Assembly: GCA_963576785.1 (NCBI GenBank)
Contig: OY756142.1
Span: forward strand, 806,001-870,000
Length of the DNA stretch: 64,000 nucleotides
Direction: 5' to 3'
Source of the DNA: Chlorophyllum brunneum
Lineage: Eukaryota; Basidiomycota; Agaricomycetes; Agaricales; Agaricaceae
Shown here: one piece after another, positions 46,676 through 57,888 of the stretch
Position numbering within the stretch: the first letter of the stretch is position 1
Layout of the letters: every line of letters starts with the position of its first letter
The notes under the pieces: model-generated
Database searches by the model: none
What the model saw: the letters and a program-made list of their open reading frames with translations, nothing else
Told to the model about the DNA's origin: nothing
Made by a program: the position numbers and the translations under genes

Positions 46676-49600
46676 TCACCGTACTTCAAGTGAAACCGCA
46701 ATTCCCATCGACGCTAGCTCAGCACAAAGATACTTGAATACATATGGGACGGCCACGACGTCTAAATCGCCTCCTTTGTTCGATGCCTTCTCTAGCACAT
46801 TTTGAGATGAAATCGCCACCCGCACGTCACCTTGTGGCGGCCGTTGTAAATGTTGGCCGGTAGCAAGTGCTTGTCGTTCGCGTTCCTCCTCTTCCTCGAC
46901 AGCTGCACGACATACCCGACAATATTCACCACTTGGTCCAGTGGCTTTGATTGTTCCGGAGTTGCCCAACGATATTTCACCTAGGCTGATGTCTTCGTAA
47001 CCAAGTGAGATAAGGCTACCGCACGTGCGACAGACCCAGGCCGTAGAGTAGTCAGAACAGTTCATCAATCTGTCCTGAAGGAGGAAGGAAGTTCCATGTG
47101 CGATGAGAGCGTCGCGCTCCATTTCCCCGAATCGGATACCTCCAGCTCGTTTGCGACCCTGAAAAGGTAAGGGTGGAGAGACAATCATCAGACTTAGGGG
47201 GAACCAGAAGAAGGCTTCTTTTCTCACCTTGACAGGTTGACGCGTGATTGGGTCGACTGGACCTGTTGTACGAACCTGGAACTTGTCCAACACCATGTGA
47301 CGAAGTCGCTGGTAGTAGACGACTCCAATATAGATGTCGGCCGCAAATTCTTGCCCCGTAATGCCAGAGTACATTGGTTCATTACCGTAATAATTGTACC
47401 CCGCGGCCAGTAACTGTTCTCCAAAGTAGTCTATGGCGGTATCCTTCTCAGAAAACCTGTTGGTGAGAACGTATGCATGATTGGCGAGTGAGTAAGGCGG
47501 TAGATCTGTATGTGATGAGAAAACATTACTTGAAAGGTGTGGCATCTTGAGCAAGACCGTGCATGGCACCGGCTTTACCCGCCATACTCTCGACCAACAT
47601 ACCAATCGTCATGCGACTTGGGAATGCGTGAGGATTAATGATGACATCGGGTTGCATTCCGCTCTCTGTGAACGGCATATCAATGGCAGGCCATTTCTGC
47701 GAGCATACTCCCTTTTGTCCGTGCCGCGAAGAAAACTTGTCACCGATAACTGGGGCACGAGTGACACGTAGAGTGATGTGGATCTTTTGTAGTTCTGCAT
47801 CTCCGGAGTCGCTACCTTTTGGAAGGATATCAGTGTTTCAAATTTGGACTGTCGTTTGTCAAGAACTCACCCAACAGTCGGACCTCATCTACATATGCCA
47901 TCTCGTCTCCCTTATACTTGATGAGCTTGGTTCGACCGGCAGTGTCATCAATGTAAGCGGCAACAGGATCGCCGGTTTTAAGTCGAGTGCCAATGTAGGG
48001 CAAACCGTCAAGGTCCAGAAACTCAATACACTCGTGGGCTCGGTCACCGTATAGACGGATATCGGGACCCAAACCGAAGTGTAATGCTGGTGCGGTCATT
48101 GACTTGTTTGCGCCCCGCATATCCTTGAGATCGACGATCTGCGACTTGTACACCGTTCCGTAAGCGAATCCTCGCTCATGCGCGGACTTGTTTAGGATCA
48201 TGGCATCTTCCATGTCATAACCGGTATATGATATAACTGCGACGATGGCGTTTGTGCCGTTCGGGTATGAATCCATGGCATAAGTACCATGTAGCGCGGG
48301 CCGAACGATAGGACTTTGACCGGTTTGTAGTCGGTATAACTTGTTGTCTGTTCGATGCTTCAAGGCTGTGGAGGGCGTACCCATACTTTGTTTCCCCATC
48401 TAAAGCTGCCTGAGAACACGTTCGAAAACCAAATGGGGAGGGTAAAGTACCTGACATTGGTAAATGTTCCGAGGACTCTGAGGAAGGCTATCGATTTCAA
48501 TGTAGTCTTCTTCGGTGAGCAAAACATACCTGATTAAAGTCGGAGAACGGGGTGAGATTAGCGAGGATGGACAAAAAGTTTGTGGGGTTATGTTCAACGT
48601 GAGTTGAACTGGCGTCAATCTCCTCTGGGAGGCAGGCAATGTTCATATACACCTGCTCAAACGGCCCAACCTGGTCGTCCTTCCCGTTCGACAGATGCTT
48701 TACAGGCCGCATCATCCGTGAACGATTGGAGAAGATGAAAAGACCGGGGTATTGACCACCTTCAGATTCAGGAACCAAACCAATTTCGAGGTCCAAGGGG
48801 ACATCGTTTTTGCCTTCCGTCTTCCAGATTCGTAAGTTTTTGGCGAGTTGCGTTGCGATAGGCGGCTGAGCCCAACCGATAATCCGACCATCAAGCTGTA
48901 CGGAGATGTTTCTCCGACCATCGATCGAGGGTGTAAAAACTTGAGTCATCCCGTAGGTACCTAGAAGTGCGGGTATGTGCCTAACGGTGAGAGGCGATGT
49001 CACTATTCTGCATGTTCGGGATAGGTGATTGAGGAGACCACAAGGTGACCCATCAGGAGTATGGACAGGACAGAGAAAACCTGAGGGATAGTGGGTGGAC
49101 ATTCAGTCGATGAACATTGCAAAACGCACCCCAGGCTTCAGGTAACAGCTTGCGAACGGTCGTCGTCTTTAGCTCGGCGAAGAAGGCACCACGGTGGATA
49201 CACCTGAAATGGCTGATATAACGCTGCCAGTTGAGTTTTTCTGCCACAACCGTAAATCCAGACGCTTGTTGTAGATCGAGGCCTGTTGGTGAGACAAGAT
49301 TTCCTGTAGCCAAAAAATTCCCTAGTTTTGCGCCTACGTCGAAGTTGACTCTTGACGCTACTTTGGCGAAATATCGTTCTTTCCAAATCCTGTGAATTAG
49401 GAGTGCAACCAACTAGGGCTGACTTACTGTCATTGAAATCAACTGTAGTACCATTCCGGACGTCGAGTATGACTGCGTTGCGAATATTGTTGAGAATCTC
49501 CTCCATGCGTTCCTTGATGATCATGCCGTACAATGTACCGGGTAGCAAGACTTCTTGATGTTGGGGAGAGTCAGGATTATCTGCGCAACAAGAGCCCGAC

Positions 49601-50942
49601 ACTAAAGCAAATAATTTGCGTAGCATAAATCTGCAGTGTGTTAGCGTTAAAACTTGTGTATTTTGGGAGCATTGACTCACAGCAGCATTCGGAATTTGTC
49701 TCTAGTTGATTCTAGGTGAACCAGAACCATCTTCTGAATTAGCCAAGTTCCGACGGCCGTGTTCGTCCAATCCTCTGGTAGGCTGAGCACAACTCTGAAT
49801 TTGTCTCCAAGATAGTCCAGACATTGTTTGCCGGTATTGAGTGTGAAGACTTTAAAACTTCGGAGCAAGAGTTCGACGCGATCAGTTAGGAAAGTATTGT
49901 CGTAATGCTGCATCACGACACCCTCAAAAATTTCCTTGTCCGAAGCACCAACCAACGCTTTGAGCACAAGCATGATGGGGACCACATACTCCTGCTTCCG
50001 CCAACTGAACCGCAGCATCGTGCTTCCATTAGAAAGATAATGGAGTGTGTTGGTGGCGCTGGTTTGGTCGAGGCGAACGCAACGAATCTGTACAGCGTAT
50101 TGGGTATATGATGGGCCACGGTTAGTGAAGGAGGGTCGGACGAGGGAGATTACATGGTTGCGCCGTGGAAGGATGAGGTATCGGATAAGACGTTCATTGC
50201 CATTGATGATAAAATAGCCACCAAACTCTTCGGGTTCTTCATGCTTAGACACAAGAGCGGCTGAGGACATCCCCTTGAGGTTGCATCTGACGGACTGGAA
50301 TCCGCAATTAGAGAGTAATAAGGAGCCAGGAGCATTTCTGATCGCGTACTCGGACCATAATGGGCAGGAGACCACAATCCTTCACCATCTCATTTGTTTG
50401 GCCCTGGGGATCTGTCCAACATATTTTTACGGTCATACGGCCTCGATATGATGTCAGACGTTCACGAGCCTATCAACCGTTATTCATACTGCGGATCCTC
50501 GTGCTTGGGAACCGACCTCGGAAGGGAAAACTCTTCGTTCTGTCGCCTGTGTCCGCTCAGGTACCTGTGGCCTGCCAACGGCGGCTTGTTCGATCCAGAC
50601 TGAGAGCACACGTGTGAAGTTAACCAGGTGTTGGGACTAGTTCACAAATGACGCACTTCGTATACGGTTGCCGCGAGGATCCGACCCATGGTCGTTCGCA
50701 TCAAAAACAACGCGTTCCCCTATGTCCTTGATCGCGAGAGATATGAGTCCTCGACCATCCCCGTCCCCAAGCGGTAGGCCGGAATCGTCGAACAGCGCAT
50801 TGAAAGACTCGATATGAGGGGTAACAAACTCGTTCAGGGCGTTGTATACTGAACCATCTGTTGGTGGGTTTCTAAATGAATTTTCGCGTTCTAGAGTATT
50901 GAAAGTCGGTTTTCTGTGCGTGCGTCCAGTCCCATCGGGCAT
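46676..50942 (-). CDS. RPA135: RNA polymerase I second-largest subunit (RPA135)
   Basis: Catalytic-core subunit of nucleolar RNA polymerase I, which transcribes rRNA genes. The start at 50942 gives [20 protein letters not shown] and the family N-terminus ([20 protein letters not shown]). In order: VNGNERL-type block ([20 protein letters not shown]), fork region with [20 protein letters not shown] and [12 protein letters not shown], external domain [31 protein letters not shown] and [20 protein letters not shown]. Then the hybrid-binding domain [20 protein letters not shown] with [16 protein letters not shown], and the wall and clamp ([10 protein letters not shown] in the 47700 region, where the catalytic-lobe SSRHGQKG block is read). 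The zinc ribbon shows [10 protein letters not shown] and [10 protein letters not shown]. It ends in [18 protein letters not shown]. The zinc-domain sequence and N-terminus favour Pol I over Pol II or III. Confidence 0.95.
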
Positions 50943-51137
50943 TGCACCTAGCAATACTGCAGTGGCAGCTGCATCTGATCTCCAAAAAATTTGCACGTGC
51001 TTGCTGAGAGTCATGTGGTCGTGGGAGGAGTCATCGACACCGCTCGGTGCAGAAAGGATTTTGGTAAATCTGAGTCGACAAGGCAGTGGTTACTTATTCT
51101 CTACTTTCGCTGACAACTGGTCTCTGCTCTATCCACA
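50943..51137. promoter_or_regulatory. Shared divergent promoter of RPA135 and NUP98
   Basis: Only 195 bases separate the two start codons, so both transcripts must start within this stretch or inside the other leader. No TATA box recognised. Confidence 0.45.
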
Positions 51138-54100
51138 ATGTTCGGATCGACCTGGGGAAACCAGAACCAGCCGCAGCAACAACAGCAGCCCAGCACTTTC
51201 GGGCAACCTGGCGCTTTTGGAGGCACCACAGGTGCAAGTGGTGGGTACACACTCCTGTGCTTCAAATACACCTCATCTAACCGCTTCCACAGCTTTTGGT
51301 TCCTCTGGCTTTGGCCAACAACAACAGCAGCAACAACCTCAAGTTAATCCTATGTTTGGCAGCCTCCAGCCTCCCTCTTCCACGACACAATCGGGGGGTT
51401 TTGGTACGCGTTCATCCACTACCATACCGACCCTTTCCCTAATCCTCTCCACAAGGCGCGTTTTCGGGTACTGGTACGACCAGTCCTTTTGGTCAAAACA
51501 AACCATCGACGGGCTTTGGCGCGTTCTCAGGCGGCACGAACGCGTTCGGGAGCACTCCCAGTGCATTTGGCCAAACTAGCAACCCCACAAATACGGGCAC
51601 AGGCATTTTTGGCCAGCCATCCACTTCGGCCACCAGTTCAACCTTCGGAAATACTAGTGCTTTCGGAGCAAATAAACCTACGACGTCCGTGTTTGGTTCC
51701 ACACCAACCAGTGGGTAGATCACTCCCAATTTTGACAATTGACTCATGTTGCCCTTAGCATCCACCGTCAATAATGGAACTGGAGGAACACCTTACGCAC
51801 CGTTCGCTGAAAAGGACCCGAGCACATCATCTATGCTGCAATATCAGGCAATAACGTGTTCTCCAGTGTATCGCAACTTTTCCCTCGAAGTGAGTAACAC
51901 ATCAAGATCTTCAGTTAATCAGCACGACTTAGAGCGGTGACAGGAATTACGACTGCAAGACTACTCCCAAAATCGTAAGACTGCTTCAACAAGCGCATTT
52001 GGAACAGGATCCGCGTTTGGGGGTACACAACCTGCTACTGGAAATATCTTCGGTTCGCAGGCTAATCAACCTGCACAACCTGGTGTCTTCGGTGGTGGAA
52101 CGACGAATACAGGTACTACCAGTGGCTTTGGCGCATTCGGGCATCAGTCCAATCAGTCAAACACCACACAACCGGGAACTGGAATATTCGGTGGCGGCTC
52201 GACGTTTGGCCAACAGCCCCAGCAGCAGCAACAACAACAACAGCAGCAGCAGCAGCAGCCACCACAACAACAACAACAGCCACAGTCCAGCGCTTTCGGT
52301 GCCTTTGGACAGCAACAGCAGCAACAACCACAGCAAGGTGGTGGTATTTTTGGTGGTGGTTCAGGTTTTGGCAATACAGCCAATAAGCCAGCCTTTGGCA
52401 CAACTAATGCATTCGGAACTAGTAAGTATCCTCATCTCCAATGGATATCGACGTTGAGTTTTCGTTGTGTAGCCCCTACTACAAATACAGGTGCCTTCGG
52501 CACTGGAAACGCCGGAACCAGTGCCTTTGGTCAAACTACCCAGCCTCAACAACAACAAACTAGTATATTCGGTAATACGCAGCCTGCTGGTCAGAATCCG
52601 TTCGGGGTCCCCGGTATGTGGGACCATTGATCACTTTTCTTCATTACTTATCCACACATAGGAAATACTCAACCTAAACCATCAATTTTTGGGGCCACGA
52701 ACACGACCCAACCACCAACCGCCGGATCGGGTTTTGGCATTTTTGGCAATCAGAACCAACCTAGTCAACAGACCCAGCAACCACCACCTCAACAGTCTTC
52801 CATCTTTGGAGGTACTGGTGGTGGCATTTTTGGAAATACGGCCACGAACCCACAACCTCAACAGGGTACTACCCAGCCATCAACTTCGCGTAAGTGAGGA
52901 CCTTGCTATCCGTGATTATCACTTTCTGATCTTTTTAGTCTTTGGAACCACTCAACCAGCGACTAGTGGCACCAGTATATTCGGAAGCACTGGCGGTGGC
53001 TTATTCGGAACTAATAATAACCAGCAGCAACAGCAACAGCCAGGTACACAACAACCTGCAAATATGAACACATTCAGTAATATATTCGGGCCTAAGCCAG
53101 GCATGACACCCTCACTGTTCTCTAATACGACCACCGCGACCCAACCACAGACAAATATTTTCGGCAATACACAAGCCAGTGCCCAACAGCCAGGTATATT
53201 TGGGTCAAAACCTGCGGCCCCCGGTCTCGGCGTCTCGACTTCTGGTCAGACAGGATTATTTGGTTCAACATTAGGAACTTCAACGAATCCCTTCGGTACA
53301 TCTACCGCTGCTCAGCCACACCTTACCGCCTCAATCGCCGAACCTATCGGCACCAACCTCCCCATATTCTCGATGCTTCCTCCTGGCCCTCGCACCCTTG
53401 ACCTCGACCAATCGCAACAGAAGAAAAAGCAGGGTTTCTTTGTTGATGTTCCAACCCGCTCCCCACTTCCCCGTCAAATGGGGTATGCCCCCGCCAACTC
53501 AAAACTCAGAGGCTTTGGGTCTTCGATAGCGGGTTCGATTAATGGCCTCGCTTCGACGAATGGCCTGAGCTTCACGTCTGGGAAGTCTGGCGTGTTGTCC
53601 CTTAATGGCTCTATCGGACCTGATGGGACCCTAGCTCGTAGTACCAGCCCCGCCTTAGGCAGCGGATCTCGTCAAAGTATCAAGAAGGTCATCCTCGACA
53701 AGAGAATAGCACCTTCGGAGCTCTTCGTGAAATCCGGGAGTCCAGGCTCGTTACGTGGTGGGAAGATCACATTTAGCCCAGCCCTTAGTGTTGCTTCTCG
53801 GGAGAAAGATGCCGCAGCTTTAAATTCTCCTGCGCCTCAGCTTGAATCTCCAACCCCAGCCTCCAAACACCCGACACGCAGTCCTAATAAATTCACCGCC
53901 AATACCGCTGAATCCACCCGTAATACAGCTGCCGAAACTACCGGTGATTCAACACCACAAGAAGGGGACTACTACATCAAACCCGACCTTGCTACCTTGA
54001 AGAAGGCAGGCTATGACGAACTCTCATCTTTTGAGGGCTTAGTCGTTGGTCGGGTTGGGTACGGGGAAATCCATTTCCTCGAGCCTGTGGATCTAACCGG

Positions 54101-54401
54101 GTTGGCGAAACTTGGGGCTCTTCTCGGAGAAGTCGTCCGGTTTGATGATAAGGAATGTAGCGTGTACCCGGATAGCGAGGACGTGGATAAACCGCCCTCC
54201 GGGTCTGGACTCAACGTGAAGGCGAGGCTGATTCTAGAACGGTGTTGGGCCACTGACAAAGCGACCCGGGAACCAATCAAAGATCCATCTCATCCTACCG
54301 CTGTCAAACATCTGAAGCGCCTCAGAAATATGAAGGATACGCACTTTGAGGACTTCGAAATGGACAGCGGAAAATGGACCTTTACGGTGGACCACTTCTA
54401 G
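51138..54401 (+). CDS. NUP98: NUP98/Nup116-type GLFG nucleoporin without a Nup96 part
   Basis: Nuclear pore protein whose FG repeats form the permeability barrier and bind transport receptors. It starts MFGSTWGNQNQ and carries dozens of FG, GLFG and SxFG repeats in Gln/Thr/Gly-rich spacers. Between about 51770 and 51980 lies the GLEBS motif that docks the mRNA-export factor Rae1/Gle2 (TCSPVYRNFSLEELRLQDY, then SQNRK). A polyQ tract follows. The C-terminal autoproteolytic/NPC-anchoring fold runs from GDYYIKPDLATLKKAGYDEL through GLVVGRVGYGEIHFLEPVDL and LIL-ERCW-type strands to KWTFTVDHF, then stop. In Nup98-Nup96 precursors, self-cleavage occurs after this HF; here translation ends there. Interrupted by about eight short introns, for example 51240-51291. 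The function call is secure. Confidence 0.96.
52220..52258 (+). repeat. CAG/CAA trinucleotide tract encoding 13 glutamines in NUP98
   Basis: Thirteen consecutive CAG or CAA codons in frame; another interrupted Gln run follows to about 52340. The CAG blocks of three and six are pure and could vary in length between strains. Confidence 0.9.
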
Positions 54402-55312
54402 CCCTTTCATTTATTTTCTGACTGGATGTTATCCTGCCGCCAAGCTACATGCATTAGGCTTTCATGTCTCCCATGTTGTGCTTTCTAGGTTTTTCTGTTA
54501 TATGGCTGTTCTTTGTTATCCATTTTTACGTAGCTAGTAGTATCGACCCTCGCAGAATACATATGAATTGCAGACCCTTGCGTTACGAATGACTCGTTGG
54601 TTGCTATTTATTTCACGCTCCGCCTGGGCATTGATACACCCGACCAAAATGCAGTGCGTAGTATGCTCAGTGTCATTAATCATTTCATGCTCCAAAACAT
54701 CACCTCATCTGGTGCTCTCGGTCGTTTAGATCAAGTGCGCCGGACCTTTTCCCCTTACAGGGCTCGGGTATATGTGAATCTGTTTCTCTCTCCTGCAGGT
54801 GTTCTCACATTCGCCCCTCCTCCCCTTCAAATGTGCGGCTGGGTTCTCCTGGTTCAGCTTAACACATCCTTTATTTTCCCCTCATTCTGGTCTCATTTAT
54901 TTTTTCCATCATTCCATTCTCATCCAGTAGTCAACGTGTCAACCTCCATGTCATGTCGTATCACTAGCCGGCTAAATCCATGTCATATATCGCTCCCAAA
55001 CATAGTTTATTTTTTGATACATTTTCAAGCCCCAGTTATAGATTAATGGAGCAAAGAATGTCAGTGAGTGGTGAAAAATAGTAACCTCCTCTCCCGCTGA
55101 GAGCAGGTCATCATGAGCGGATTGCGCCGACTAGCGGAGAAGAACGGGAAATTGGTTCCGGATGAGCATGGATCGGTTCCGGTGGCCCGCGAAGCGTGTC
55201 TTACGTAAGCTGGTGCAAGCCCCTTAAAAGTTAGCGTCATAAGTTGTACAAGCAGTCCACTCAGCACCACACATTCCTTACAACACTACATTCTCCTCCC
55301 TCATCTCTCGAA
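54402..55312. other. Intergenic region between NUP98 and RCF2
   Basis: About 900 bases with the NUP98 3' UTR and the RCF2 promoter. Frame 54597-55046 plus has no recognised domain. Nothing else seen. Confidence 0.4.
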
Positions 55313-56278
55313 ATGAAGGTAGGGGAACATTTTCGTATTCGGCTCCAATGTTAACGTTTCTCAGCTTCTGACAGAGCAACAATATGCTGATCATTATGCT
55401 GCCTCAATACGAGGTACCGTCGAAGGGGCTGCTGTCAGCGGGGGGGTAGGTCTCGGAGTGTCCTACTATATGAATCGCTCCTGGCCTGCATACCGCCGAC
55501 TTCCTATCTCCATGAAGGCTTTGGCTCTCGTTTGCATCGTCGTTCCTTGTGCATCAGTTCAAGGTGAACGTCGAGGGGTGGAATACGACCGCTCCCAGTG
55601 GTGAGTACAGAGTCCCTATCTCCTTTGATTTAATACCCACACAGTTGGGCAGGGAGAGTGATACACTCCGCGTGCTTGACGAACGGCAGCTCCAAGATCA
55701 GAAGAGATGGGACTCGTTGTCTCTCAAGGACAAAATTGGCGAATGGGCAAACCGGAATCAGTACTCTATTATTGTTGGTGGATGGGCTGCAAGTCTCGGC
55801 CTGGCTGGCGCTATCATATCCCGTAACAAGTGAGCATAGGATTACTGGAATGCATTATTATTAGGAGTTGCTGACACTTTACTCTGCACTGCTTAGATAC
55901 CAGACTTATGCTCAGAAGGTGACATATCTAGGTCATGTGCTAGAGCCAAGCTGACTCACGGACACAGATTGTGCAAGCTCGTATGTGGGCTCAGGGTCTC
56001 ACAATTGGTTTGCTGATTGTTGCCGGTGCCCTGACGCACACGAAGCGCGAGGAATTTGCGAAGCCTGTACGTGAACAATGGAATAGAGTTTTGATATACA
56101 GCTAACTTTTTCACAGGAACAGCACGATCACTCCTGGGCCGATATTGTAAGATCACCCTGGCTTCTGTGATGTTCTGTTGTGCTCATACTATTTTAGCTG
56201 GAGCAGCAAGAACGTGATCGCAAGGAGGCTGAGCGACTCCGCATTCGTGCCACCCAACCTGCTGAAACTCACGCTTGA
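55313..56278 (+). CDS. RCF2: RCF2-like respiratory supercomplex factor (HIG1 domain)
   Basis: Inner mitochondrial membrane protein that supports assembly of cytochrome c oxidase and III-IV supercomplexes. Seven exons (55313-55318, 55365-55600, 55653-55829, 55897-55918, 55968-56066, 56117-56146, 56198-56278) encode 216 residues. The first exon holds only Met-Lys. The N-terminal part (LLTEQQYADHYAASIRGTVE, GAAVSGGVGLGVSYYMNRSW) contains two hydrophobic segments, and the C-terminal half is the HIG1 domain: LKDKIGEWANRNQYSIIVGG, WAASLGLAGAIISRNKYQTY, AQKIVQARMWAQGLTIGLLI. The end is charged (QQERDRKEAERLRIRATQ). The layout matches Rcf2 rather than the shorter Rcf1. The third exon acceptor is the second AG (at 55651-55652); using the first breaks the frame. 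Confidence 0.9.
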
Positions 56279-56402
56279 ACGGGTTTTATTTCTCTTCGTC
56301 CCATTACCGTCTTGGATACTGTACCATTTGTCATAATCTACATTTTGCACCTTGTAGACCTGGATGGACATTTGCTGTAAAACATCATCGATTTACTTAG
56401 AA

Positions 56403-56409
56403 TCACGTG
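56403..56409 (+). promoter_or_regulatory. TCACGTG (Cbf1/Met4-type) site upstream of PAPS reductase
   Basis: TCACGTG lies 143 bases upstream of the PAPS reductase ATG. In budding yeast this heptamer recruits Cbf1-Met4-Met28 to MET16 and other sulfur genes. The site is palindromic at its core; conservation here is inference. Confidence 0.5.
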
Positions 56410-56551
56410 GGAGCACATCATCATGTCGAATTGTGGGATTGGTGAGCATCCTTGCTTCGATATCTGGAATATCGACGCCATCGACGTTATGAGGCTACTT
56501 AAACCTCCGCACTGCACTATCACTGGAGTTTGAACGACCTTGACTCAAATC

Positions 56552-57437
56552 ATGCCCCAAGTGACGATCCAAGACCTCCCCAAGCCTCTCAGTTTACCTC
56601 TGTCGTCAGAACAACTGGATGTCATTAACGCTCACCTCTCACCAATGGTGCCAGAGGAGATTTTGCAATGGGCGATAGGTTACCTTCCTGGGCTTCACCA
56701 AACCACGGCATTTGGGCTCACTGGCCTTGTGGCTATTGATATGCTCTCGAAAATCACCAAGTCACCGCCCCCTCTCATCTTTCTTGACACCCTCTATCAC
56801 TTTCCTGAAACATATGCACTCGTGGATGAAGTTCAGAAACGCTATGGATGGCCTATCCATGTCTACAAACCGGAGGGGTGCCAATCTGTAGATGACTTCG
56901 AAGCAAAATATGGCCAAGAGCTCTGGAAACAGGACGAAGCTACCTATGACTTCTTGGTGAAGGCACGTCGCCCCTTCATATAGAATGTTAATGCGTGGGT
57001 GCTGAGCTATAATTTAGGTCGAACCCGCTCGTCGCGCTTACGAGGAATTGGGTGTGAAAGCGGTGATAACGGGTCGTCGTGCGTCACAGGGTGGAGATCG
57101 CGCAAGTCTGAAGCCACTTGAAGTCGACTCGACAGGGTTGTTGAAGCTTAACCCGCTTTTTGCCTGGAATTTCTCACTCGTAGAGTGGCACATCAAAGAG
57201 AACAATGTACCGAGGAACAAGTTACTTGATCAAGGATATAGGAGCGTCGGGGACTGGCACAGTACCGTCAAGGTTGGAGAGGGACAGGACGAGAGAGCTG
57301 GAAGATGGGCCGGGAGGGAGAAGACGGAGTGTGGATTGCACAACGATTATTTCACAATGAAGGCTCAGGCTCAGCTTGCTGCTGGTAAGACCCTTCAACA
57401 AGGATCCCTTCCCCGACCGGCTGAACCTTCCTCCTAG
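56552..57437 (+). CDS. MET16: Phosphoadenylyl-sulfate (PAPS) reductase
   Basis: Cytosolic enzyme of assimilatory sulfate reduction: PAPS plus reduced thioredoxin gives sulfite, adenosine bisphosphate and oxidised thioredoxin. Exons 56552-56962 and 57018-57437 encode 276 residues. The intron has a GC donor (AAG|GCACGT...TTTAG|GTC); only this join gives YDFLVKVEPARRAYEELGVK. Landmarks: TTAFGLTGLVAIDML (nucleotide-binding loop), PPLIFLDTLYHFPETYALVD (the LDT-HFPET substrate block), AVITGRRASQGGDRASL (phosphate-binding), LVEWHIKENNVPRN, and near the C-terminus the catalytic ECGLH with its single Cys, within KTECGLHNDYF. There is no second Cys pair, consistent with a PAPS rather than an APS iron-sulfur enzyme. 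Confidence 0.97.
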
Positions 57438-57888
57438 AGCAGGCTCAAGGAGCAACGGCGCAACCATGAACCTAGACGGTCCACGACGAGATGTCCGATG
57501 TGCGTCTTCGGCTTCTGCAGGCTTCTGATATCACGAGATGATCAGAGTCTGATGTATTCCTGTCATTCTCGGAACAGAGCACTACTATTCTGGAACCAAA
57601 ATACACAGGGTCCCACCCTAGCAATCACCTGAACCACACGACAGAAAACCTCCCTGCATAAGTCAAAATTCATTCGGAGTCGAAATGGTCATCATGTGAT
57701 TGAACGATGAACGATGAACATTTGACATTTATGCCAACATTTGGCGCGGAGACTCATTGTGCATCGGGCTGTCCTGCTAAATGATAACTGTGCCTAAGAG
57801 GCCCGGTTCCCCTGCATTCTACTCCCTGTGTCGTTCTCCTTACACCTTTTTTACTTACATCCGTCGAATTTCGGGAGCGCTCATCAGC
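57438..57888. other. Intergenic spacer between PAPS reductase and RNase III
   Basis: 451 bases, same-strand neighbours. Contains a short repeat 'gaacgatgaacgatgaaca' near 57703-57721. No other signal. Confidence 0.35.

Noticed and set aside
52116..52403. Val/Ala-rich and Cys-rich minus frames opposite NUP98
   Set aside because: Complement of the CAG/CAA repeat; shadows of the Gln tract.
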